DNA from: Nageia nagi
Lineage: Eukaryota; Pinophyta
NCBI GenBank assembly: GCA_050084985.1
Contig: JBITNC010000001.1
Span: 201,996,001-202,060,000, forward strand
Direction of reading: 5' to 3'
Length of the DNA: 64,000 bases
The notes below the pieces were generated by a model. It did not search any database. It had not been told where the DNA came from and was given only the letters and a program-made list of their open reading frames with translations. Each line of letters starts with the position of its first letter. The first letter of the stretch is position 1. The position numbers and the translations under genes are program-made. Shown here piece after piece: positions 48,039 through 57,040 of this stretch.

Positions 48039-48620
48039 TGTTAGAAAATGGAGACTACAACCGGTTAGAAAACAGAGAGCAGTTTCTTTCTGTTTAACAC
48101 CAAATTTCAGTTGCCAAGAAGCCATGACACCTGGTTATCAGTTATAGAAGGGTTGGGGGTTACCTAACAACCTTCCCGATCCAACTTGGGTTTAAGTTGG
48201 GTTAGTTTGTACCTATAAATAAGAGGCTTGAGTTGAGGCATGTATTATTGTAGTTTTGACAGCAATTGTGAAGTAGATTGTGATTGTTGAGAGAGAGATA
48301 TTGTAGTGAGGTTTTGTTGTAACTCCAAAGTGAAGATTGTAGCAAGGTTTTGTTGTAACTCCAAAGTGAAGATTGTAGCAAGGTTATGCTGCTGGTTTGT
48401 TACTTGGAGGACTTTGAAGAATGATATGCAAAAGGGTTGAAAGCTTCTCCGTGGATGTAGCCTACATTGGGTGAACCACGTTATCTCTTGTGTCTCTCTT
48501 TGTGTGATTGATGTTCATGGTTATTTGATTTCAGTAGTATGTTTTGAATGTTGTTTCTTTTGCTAAGGAGTAAGAGAATTACTGATGCTCTTGCTTATAT
48601 AAACTTATTAAATCCTAACA
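48039..48620 (+). repeat. 3' LTR of the copia element
   Basis: It is 582 bases, 36 longer than its partner because a unit starting AGGTTTTGTTGTAACTCC occurs twice in tandem (about 48310-48381). It keeps CG at the two sites that read TG in the 5' LTR. Confidence 0.95.
48451..48479 (+). promoter_or_regulatory. LTR U5 hairpin motif (copia 3' copy)
   Basis: The unaltered form of the copia motif: outer GTGG pairs with CCAC and inner ATGTAG pairs with CTACAT around a single C. Confidence 0.6.
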
Positions 48621-49610
48621 AGCCATCTGGACAAAAGCATGCTCATTCAGACACTGATTTCTAAGTACCACTATAGCTCGCTTGTGGATGTTGAAGGCAA
48701 ACCAAAAGATTACCAATTCTGTTTGTGTGAAGCCTTCCTCTGTGTGAATTGGGATTGCTTCTAGGATCTCTTCAGGTCACAGAGCTACAGAGACCTCAAC
48801 TTTCTTCTTGTTGACTGTGAATTCATTATCCCAATGCTTTTGAATTGCAGCCGTGAGTGTCCTAATGTTGTTCCATTCTTAGAGTCCCCGCAGTCTGTAA
48901 TATTGAAAAAACATTTGAAAGGCTTTCTCTGTCCAAAGCTGGTTCCTTCCTGTTGGGTAGTCTCTGGTTCCATCATAGCTACTAAAGCTAGATTTTCCAA
49001 GGCAGAGGATCTTGTGCCATAGGTGAGGTTTCCTCCACCATCTCCGTAAGATCTTCAAATGTTCAACAAGCCTGTAATCATCAGATATCTCAATTGGCGG
49101 AGATCGGGCCGCCCTTGGCGATTCAACATCAATTGTTGGTGAAGGGGACCTGTCTAAAGGTACATACTCTAGTGCAAGGGGAATTGGAGGAAAAGTCCTC
49201 TAGTTGAGGCATCGAAGGAACCATTTGCAGAGGAATAATTCGTCTCGCCCCCTAAGAGTAGTTGACCAAGATTTTTATCAAACCTTGGTGGAGAGGCATG
49301 CATCCCCTATTCCTACAGATAAATAGCCCATTGAGTGAAACAGAAAGTAAGGCAAGTTTACCTGCATCTTTCCCCTAAAATGAGCCAATAGAGGGAAATG
49401 GAAACCACTAATCTCCAAATACCTCGCTTCCAAGGTGAATAATTTCACCAAGGCCTTGGCAACTTCATTCCATGGGTGTGAAATATTTGCTACCAAGTAG
49501 GTCGACACGTGTCTCGTGGAGACCGGTTTGCCTGGCTCAAGTAAAGTTTGAATCTCCTTTATGGTTGAGCGAATGTTAGGAGTTATATTATGCAAGGTGA
49601 GATGGATTCC

Positions 49611-50617
49611 GGCAGAGCTATATGGGTCACAAAGATTTTGCAATACAATGTTGAGATCCGACCTACTAAGGTAGTTAAGGGCAGAGATCTTTGTAAACAA
49701 TTGGCTGAAGATCATATTTCTGATCATATCATGATTGTTGAAGTGGAAGGTGAAGAAAGAGAACTTCCAGAAGTTCCGGAAGAATTAGGTAATTGGATAA
49801 CTCAACTTTGTACATACTTTGATAGTGGTAGATTACTATATGAGCTTAATGCCTCTCAGAGGAGATTTAGATTAAATGCCCTCAACGATTGCATGATAGA
49901 TGATGTACTGTACAAAAAAAAATCATGATGGGATGTTGTTGAGATGCATTCATCCGGAGAAGGTTAAAGAGGTTCTAAAAGAGTTTCATTTAGGTTTCTT
50001 CGGAGGACACTACTCAGGATATACCACTGCTGCGAAAATTTTACAAGTAGGTTTTTATTGGCCTTCCTTGTACATAGATTCATTTCAGATTGCCAAAGAA
50101 TGCTACAAATGCCACAGACTTGTGGGAAGAAGAAGAATGGTGGGCATGCCATTGTAGCCTATTACTGCAGAAGAACCTTTCCAGCAATGGGGCCTTGATT
50201 TTATTGGTATGATCAATCCCGGGTCCTCAGCCGAAAATAGATTCATCCTGACAACTATAGACTACTTCACAAGATGGATGGAAGCTTTTGCTACCAAACA
50301 CCAAGATTAAGACACAATCATCTCCTTTATGGAGAGGATTATCACAAGGTTTGGTATCCTGCAAACTATTATATCTGACAATGGTTCGATGTTTCTAAAA
50401 GCCAAAGTTTCAGAGTTTGCCCTCAAATATGGCATCTATTGGAAAATCTCTTCCAATTATTACCCTCAAGGTAATGGATTAGCTGAGTCAACGAATAAAA
50501 ACCTGTTGAGAATCCTTAAGAGGACAATAGATGAAAATCAAAGAGATTGGGACAAGAATTTCCCAAACTATGGGGTCTTGAAATATTATGACTGTCTAAG
50601 GCTTCCACCAAGCCTCT
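49611..50617 (+). pseudogene. Ty3-gypsy RNase H-integrase fragment
   Basis: This plus-strand fragment has no LTRs. It begins with the end of RNase H (GRAIWVTKILQYNVEI, KGRDLCKQLAE), continues through the H2C2 zinc site (FHLGFFGGHYSGYTTA, ECYKCHR), then GLDFIGMINPGS (Asp), IISDNGSMF (Asp) and NGLAESTNKN (Glu). A one-base shift occurs in a run of nine A at 49915-49923, and TAG and TAA stops follow near 50155 and 50309. The block is flanked by GATTCC at 49605-49610 and 50618-50623. It resembles the minus-strand integrase at 5290-6130. Confidence 0.85.
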
Positions 50618-50734
50618 GATTCCTCCATTGCATAGAATTTCCCAAACTATGGGGTCTTGCTTGAATTCTTCACCAGTTTTTGGCTCAGTTCTCTTTTGCC
50701 TAGTCATGGCTCTCATTGTTTGGAAAACACACAT

Positions 50735-52239
50735 GCGTCAACGTGGTTTCTCCATATGTTTAAGCTGTTTGAGTGAGTTTCATTTAATCTCCACCATCCA
50801 CAAATCCCACTTATCAATAGTGTTGGTATGTTTTTCTTTCCTCTCCCTAAACATGCACAAGACTTGGATGAAACAATGTTACTTGTTTCCGCCTGAAAGG
50901 ACTGGTTATCCCAAGCGCTCACATGGAATATGGACTAGGGCACAGTGGATAGAGATGCATGTTGTTAACCATATACAAGGGAAATACATCGTCGAAATTC
51001 GTTTCCACAAAGAGGAAAGACTGCAAATGTAAATGAAAGCGAAGAAAGATCACAAATGCCAGGATAAATGTGTAGGAATATGAATAATGAACTTATGAAG
51101 GTATCATCGATGATGCAATGTCTTGGTAGGTCATCTCTGGATTCTTTAAGAAAATGTATTCACTTATCAAGCCGGGAAACAAATAGCAAAAGGCTGAAGT
51201 TACTACCAAGTGAGAGCAGGAAGTTGTAGGGTCTATAGTGGAGACTTAATGGAATGGGGATGAAGGGAAAAGATCAACATGTGAATACGTAAATCTAACT
51301 GAATGACATAGAGATAAGCTATACGCCCTAGAATGCATCCACTTACCTGCAAATCATACACTGAACAATTTAAACTACTTCGAAAGATATTCAATTATCT
51401 TCTCTTAGAACTCATAGTTTTCAAAGAAAATGAACTTAAGTAGTAAAAACTAGTCAAACTAGCAAGAGAATCTTACAAGATAATATGCATGATCCCTCAA
51501 ATGATAATCTTCATAGCATTTACTTTATAGAATCATTCGAGAAAGAAATCAATTCTCAATGATATTCAATAATATAATCAGAAACATTCCTTACTTGATT
51601 GCAGTACCCTCAATATGATATTCAAAATGCACTAGAGATATAACAATATGCAACCACAATATGCTAAGAATCCCTTATGCCGCAAAATCTTATGCAATGG
51701 AATGCTGAAATCTTTCATATGCAAAAATTCTTATATATGGAACAATCTTTCCAGTTTCTGCAAAATGCAAAAATCCCCTTCTAAATGGCCCAACTAGGAT
51801 ATAACTAGGTCACTAGAAGGGTTGCCCTAAAGGCATCAAATCTGATATGGTGTGCACAAACGCAACACACATACCAATGCAAAATTTGATATTTTATAAA
51901 AAACTATGCAAGTGGCATTTAAAAACCGACAAAATATAAATGCCATAGTTGTAATGCATCTAATCTACCTCTAATCTATGCAAAAAGGAAATCGGATATG
52001 CAGTAAAAGTTTGACATTTGAATCGGCGGGAGCAAAACCTCAATGCTTGTATTGGTCAGATCCATAAATGAGTCTGATAGGTTTGATGTGGAGGAAGCAA
52101 AAACTCATCTTTACACCAATCAAATCAATTAAATGAAGTCTAAATACAACAACAACCAACATCAATATGCATTAAACAATGGAAAGGATACTTGCAGAAA
52201 GAATTTACGAGTGGATCAAATCTAGGCCAGATCTAATCC
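50735..52239. other. No supported gene
   Basis: It lies between the two minus-strand unknown ORFs. A 134-residue plus-strand reading at 50628-51032 overlaps the start of one ORF and looks like chance. The rest is AT-rich with no frame. It may be internal untranslated sequence of the same element. Confidence 0.45.
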
Positions 52240-55160
52240 GGTACCGGCGGAGTTCCACTCCTTGTTGGTGGACTGTATGACTCAATGGTCTCTTCCAAGA
52301 ACCTTATGGTCTTTCGTACTCCCTTGGAAACCATGCCAACGAAACTGCTATTCTGCCTGAAGAAGTCCTCAATCTGTCTGGATGTAGCCTACATCTGGAA
52401 TCTCCATATGACCATTTGCCTCTCATGATGAATGGGATTCCCTGCCTTAAGTAAGTTGAGATCCTCGACCTCGAGATGTTTTTGGATCAGATTTTGAGCC
52501 TCTGCCAATACTACTTCTTTCCTACGCATGCTATTATCTTCCCCTTGGAACTTCAACTGGTATAAATATTTGCTCATTTGCTCTTCTACCTCCTTTCTCA
52601 AAAGGATCTTGACTTTCAAAACAACATTACATTTTTCCAGTGCATGCTTCAGCTAGTCGTGCTAATACATGAATTCATGGCATTAGACTAATTTCTCAGG
52701 TCTATCCACAAAGATCTGCTGTAAATGGGTGACGGTAGGGAGATGACCATACAACTTCTCAAGGAGGGCTGTTATTTGGGACTTCAACTCCTGGATCTCG
52801 ACACCTTCCTCATGGAGGCTATACACCTGAGAAGAGAACTTCTCAATGGTCTCCATCATCTCTTTTTTCAATTGATCCTTCATCAACTCCCATTCTGCGT
52901 GTAATGAGAATTGCTTTTTTAGTTCTACAGGGGTAGTGCTAACAGTTTGGAACTCCTTAATGATTTTCCTGGTAGCCATGAGTTCCTTTTTGAGTCTTCT
53001 CACCTCCTTCTTGGCTTCGTAGCCTTCTTGTTTCATGACAACAACATTTTGAGTGACTATGTGCTTCCTGGATGTCAAACATAACTTAACAGGCATCTTG
53101 AATGTCTCTATCATGGAGTCCTCAAGTCTCTGGGGATGTTTCTCTTTGGAGTAATAGTGGTTGATGGAGATCTCTTTTCTTGTAGTAGAGACGAAAGTAT
53201 CTACTCTTCTGACTTTCTCACCATCAGAGAGCTCTTCTTCTTCATCCTTGAACCTCAAATCCTGATCAATCTCTTCATCATGAGCCGTGCTCATGCTTAA
53301 GGTTCTTAGGCAGGCATCTAAGTCAAGATCTGGGTGTTCGATTGCTGGCTTGGGAGGGAGCCTCTGCACCAGCACTCGACCTTTACTAATCTTCTTGACT
53401 TGTTTCGTTGGAGTGGCTTGAGCAAGGGCAACCTCCTTACCTTGATGCTCGTCCTGCTTCCTCTTCTTTTTTAGCTCCTCGGTCTCTCCTTCATCTTCTG
53501 CATCTCCGCCATAACCACCTATTGATAGACCTTTCTTACGTGTTTGAGGGGATCTCTCATGGCTGGTACTCTTTATAGAGGGCTTCTGAGAAGACAAGGG
53601 TGACCTCTTTCTATGTTCACTAGGAGAGGGTTTGGAAGAACCCACCTCTTTGGCATATTTCACTCCAACAATATGGACTTCTTAATTATAAGTCCCAACG
53701 TCTATAAATAGATCATCATCATTGTCCGAAACAGTCTCAATGCCTGTATCATCACATGCGAAAGCACCTACAACTACATTCTCTTGATCGAGGTACTCTT
53801 CATCAGTAGCATCATTTGCATTATCATCATCTTCTTCTTCCTTCTCTTCACCATGACTCTCTTCATTGTTTTCCTAGCTCTCTGTCTCTATTTCCAAGCC
53901 TTCTTTAGTGTGGTCGGGTTCTTCATCACTTTCTTCATCAGAAGAAGAAGTGGAGTGTTCGGAAGAATTGGAACTTGGTTGCAGTGGGGAACTTTCTCTC
54001 CACATTTAGGAGGACGAGTGGGTCTCGATGGAGTTTCTTCAACTGGGGAATCATTGGCATAGGCTTCCTCCATCATGCTCAAGGGGACGTCATGGTAACC
54101 AACATCTCTAAGATCAGCCACCACTTGCTGGCTTTTCTTTGCTACATCAGTCACCACATTGCGTTTACTAGGTCCTATCGGGGCATGCGCTCTTGATGCT
54201 CCTTGTCTTTTCCCCATGGGAAGCAAGGATGTCTTGCCTTGTGGAGGTCCAATGCTTGCAGAAGTAGGGGATGTTTTGATCCTCAATGGGACCTCTTTAG
54301 GTCTTGCTTTCATAGTTCTAAGTCTTTGAGGTGCTTTTTCTACTTGGAGAGGAGCCTTGTTCTACTCAGAAGAGCATCTATCCTTGCTATCTCTTCCTCA
54401 TCTCGCACATTTCTGTACTTCTCCGCATTCCCCAAAGATTTGTGCTTGTAGACAACATGTTTCCGGAATGTGGTGTTGTAGAAACGGGTGATAACACCTC
54501 TAGAATCATAGTTTCTAGTTGCTGTCTCCTTAAAGAAGACATATTGTTGTAGCTCCTTCTTCATATTATTAGCTTCAACCCAAGTTTGGCAAACATAACT
54601 TGCGATGGAAATGGGCAAGTTGATGGTCACATCCTTCCTTCTCCACACGTGTTCCTTCAAAAAATAGTAATTGTCTGGCAAATTCCATGAAAATCATTCT
54701 GTCACTAGCATATTTGGGCAGGAGTAAGGGTTATTCTTCAGAGCCATAGACCTTGATGTATGTATGAACAGTATACTGCAGATAGAAGTCTGTATGTACA
54801 CTGATGGCTTGAACAACAACATCAGAAATCCTCTTGGCTACTGACTTTCGTTTGATTTTCTTGTAAATGGCATACTTCCACTGGTCGTTTCTCTCATAGA
54901 AATGCCTGAATTTGTTATGGTACCACCACTTTGGATAGATTTGCCACACTGAGATGCCTCTCTTGTCTAGATATCTTTCATTTGCAAGCTCCCTTGACTT
55001 GAGCTTGCCATGCAATAACAGGTACACAAGATAAGAGTTCGTATAGAACCTTCTAGAAGAGATAAAGGGAGGCGCACCTTTCAGGGTACAAGCAAAAGCA
55101 TGTCCACTAAAACATGTGCCATGGATAGATTGACAAAATTTTGACTTATTTGAACATGAA
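52240..55160 (-). pseudogene. Long unknown ORF with frameshifts
   Basis: Open minus-strand pieces at about 55160-54731, 54681-54340, 54313-53888, 53663-52683 and 52619-52389 follow each other with few gaps and together suggest a protein of about 900 residues broken by a few frameshifts and stops. The N-terminal part reads YLVYLLLHGKLKSRELANER and WQIYPKWWYHNKF; the next part is basic (FRKHVVYKHKSLGNAEKY). The middle is very acidic (EEKEEEDDDNANDATDEE, near 53840), then comes a lysine/serine-rich segment and a long charged C-terminal region that looks like coiled coil (about 53060-52700). No enzyme motif is visible. Probably an accessory ORF of the same large element as its neighbour. Confidence 0.5.
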
Positions 55161-55279
55161 GGTGTGAACTTACCACATCTACCCTAGCTAGGCCTATACC
55201 ACATGCATTTCCTCAAAAAAAATCTTTCATACCTTTACGTTTTAGTACAATGAGGGTCCTTTAAAATGCAAATTTTTGT

Positions 55280-56030
55280 AGGGCACAACAAACAGTCCTA
55301 GGTGGCTCGATCCGTGGAGGTGCTACGGTGTCGTTTGGGGAAATGACTTTCCATGCGGCCGCCACCCTACTTGGCACGCTTTGATCAATCTTCATATGGT
55401 TCTGCTGTCGACCCACCCTCCCTATCATGACTAGTGTCTTCCTTCTGAATGAGTCTCCAATTTTCATCCACCATGCTCATTATCTTTTGAATTAGCCTAT
55501 GGGGATTCATACTTTTGTTTTGAAATATCCTTCTATTCCTTTCCTTTCATAGTTTCCACACCAGATGGGGGAGTGCTATGGTGCTCCACTGTTTGTGAGC
55601 CTGTTTCCCAGCTATGTGCGGAGGTTTAGGTGGCTATTTTGCAATAACTTTGGAAATTGATATCCCAAGTTCATGTCTCAGGTCCCCCAACAAACCCACC
55701 CAAACTTCCTTTCAGAAGGAGCAGTGCAAGGAAAGATGATCCACAAATTCTTCTTCCTTGGCACAGAGGCGACATCTGTTGGGCATTATCATTCCTCTTT
55801 TGTGAAGATTCTCTTGAGTCAAAATCTTTTTCTTGTGTATTAGCTAGAAGAAATGCCTGACTTTGGGTGTAATGCCTTTGATCCAGACCTTTCTTGTTGG
55901 GAAAGGATCCCTAGAGGGAGGGATAAGTATGAGGCCAATCTTTCTTGACAAATTGTTAAAGCGATCATCATTCATAGCAGCACCAATGTTCTTTAGATCC
56001 AAGGACATTCTTCCTTGAAGCACACTATCA
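55280..56030 (-). pseudogene. 5'-truncated LINE ORF2 end (zf-RVT)
   Basis: The minus strand reads MSLDLKNIGAAMNDDRFNN, TRKVWIKGITPKVRHFF, QENLHKRGMIMPNRCRLC, then AKEEEFVDHLSLHCSF and, after a stop, KERNRRIFQNKSMNPHRLIQ. This is the reverse transcriptase zinc-binding region and C-terminus of plant L1 ORF2. A TGA stands where tryptophan is usual (WKL-stop-KERNRR). It adjoins the second peptidase-like fragment. Confidence 0.75.
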
Positions 56031-56147
56031 TTGTGGTTTTTTATCTATGGAAAAACTCCATTGTTTCTTCTTGTGACAGCAAAGGACAGATGAACATTTG
56101 TGCAAATTTGTCCAATACCTTTTCAAAATATTCAATACTAACATTAA
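56028..56147 (-). pseudogene. Peptidase M16-like exon fragment, copy 2
   Basis: The minus strand reads SIEYFEKVLDKFAQMFICP then LLSQEETMEF. It matches the fragment at 43153-43268 over about 115 bases with roughly ten differences. The two copies are on the same strand and lose similarity at both sides within a few bases. Confidence 0.5.
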
Positions 56148-56169
56148 TATATTTTCTTTCTTTCTTTGT

Positions 56170-57032
56170 TTTGCCTTTATGGCGTATTTAGCCTATCCAC
56201 AATTTGCACTTTAAGCAACGTCTGACCTCATTTGAAACATCTTAAGAACCTTTAGCTATGTGACTGTTGTTGTTCCCTTCCCTTGCTTCCGAAACCTTCA
56301 TCGCCTCACAAATTAGGTCTCACATCCCTATCTTTTCTTTGCTCTGTTGCATGTTCAACTTTTGCAGAGCTTGATTTCCCTTTGTTTGAGATGCCACTAC
56401 CTCTTCTCTTTATTTGTTTGCTCTTTCTACTCAATTTTTGTTATGCCTTTATGGTGTATTGATATGACTCATTCACAATGTACATTTTAACCAATGCCTC
56501 ACCACATAAGGAACATCTTAAGGAAGTTTGGCTATGCAATTGTTGTTGTCCCCTTCGTTTGCTTCTGAAACCTCCATGGCTTTGTGAATTTGGTATCACA
56601 TCCTTGTCTTATCTTTACTTTGCTTTGTGTTAAGCTTTTGTAGAGCTTGATTTCTCTTTGTTTGAGGTGCCACCACTTCTTCTATTTATTTGTTTTCCTT
56701 TTTTGCTCAATTTCTCTTGTGCCTTTATGATATATTAATATGCCTCATCCATAATGTGCACTTTAACCAATCCTAGCTCATCTTGGATTTGAAATTTGAG
56801 CCCATTAACGTATTCAGCAACACTTTGCACTTCTTCCTCTTGTTAATCTGTTGTGATTTGAAGTCTCATAAATTGCTTTGTATATGCCTACATGGACAAG
56901 TCCCTTTGCCTTCGACTTTGGAGCTCCTTGAATAATTTTTGTTGATAATTAAAAGGCAAAAATGTAGCCCATAAATGGTTTATAGCATTTTGGGCCATAG
57001 TTTGATTTTCTCTTTCGACCATTTTGCAAATT
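56170..57032 (-). pseudogene. Ty3-gypsy gag, distal part with triplicated linker
   Basis: From 57032 downward the minus strand reads NHLWATFLPFNYQQKLFKEL, AYTKQFMRLQ, QSVAEYVNGLKFQIQDELG and IIKAQEKLSKKEN: the C-terminal half of a chromovirus-type gag capsid. The segment from VKVHIMDEAY through QALQKLN to VSEANEG is then repeated twice more in decayed form, with units starting (plus strand) near 56177, 56449 and 56716. The N-terminal half lies beyond the hAT insertion at 59578-59936. Confidence 0.7.
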
Positions 57033-57040
57033 CTCTCATC

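Larger units (their letters stand above)
43476..48620 (+). mobile_element. Full-length Ty1-copia element, Tork/Tnt1-like
   Basis: The element is 5145 bases with near-identical LTRs (TGTTAG to CTAACA), a perfect 5-bp target duplication AGCCA (43471-43475 and 48621-48625), an initiator-Met primer site, a single gag-pol frame in copia order (gag, protease, integrase, reverse transcriptase, RNase H) and a polypurine tract. By eye the LTRs differ by three substitutions and one 36-bp duplication, so the insertion is recent. Two nonsense codons and a protease active-site change make this copy non-autonomous, although its ends and RNA signals look usable. It interrupts the minus-strand ORF at 43444-50734 close to its C-terminus. 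Confidence 0.96.
43444..50734 (-). pseudogene. Unknown mobile-element ORF split by two insertions
   Basis: Leaving out the copia element (with one AGCCA) and the fragment 49611-50617 (with one GATTCC), one minus-strand reading frame runs from about 50734 to a TAA at 43446-43444. It starts near MRAMTRQKRTEPKTGEEF and crosses the first insertion site in frame (ILCNGG then IHLTLHN). It includes VSTYLVANISHPWNEVAKAL and FHFPLLAHFRGKMQVNLPYF, and ends HAFVQMADPTEDTDE. Internal stops lie near 49278, 49200, 48885 and 48783, so it was already decaying. It is related in outline to the fragment at 15870-16770. I know of no function; it may be an accessory ORF of a large LTR element. Confidence 0.6.

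Noticed and set aside
50628-51032. 134-residue plus-strand reading
   Set aside because: It overlaps the better-supported minus-strand ORF start, begins at an insertion junction and matches nothing.
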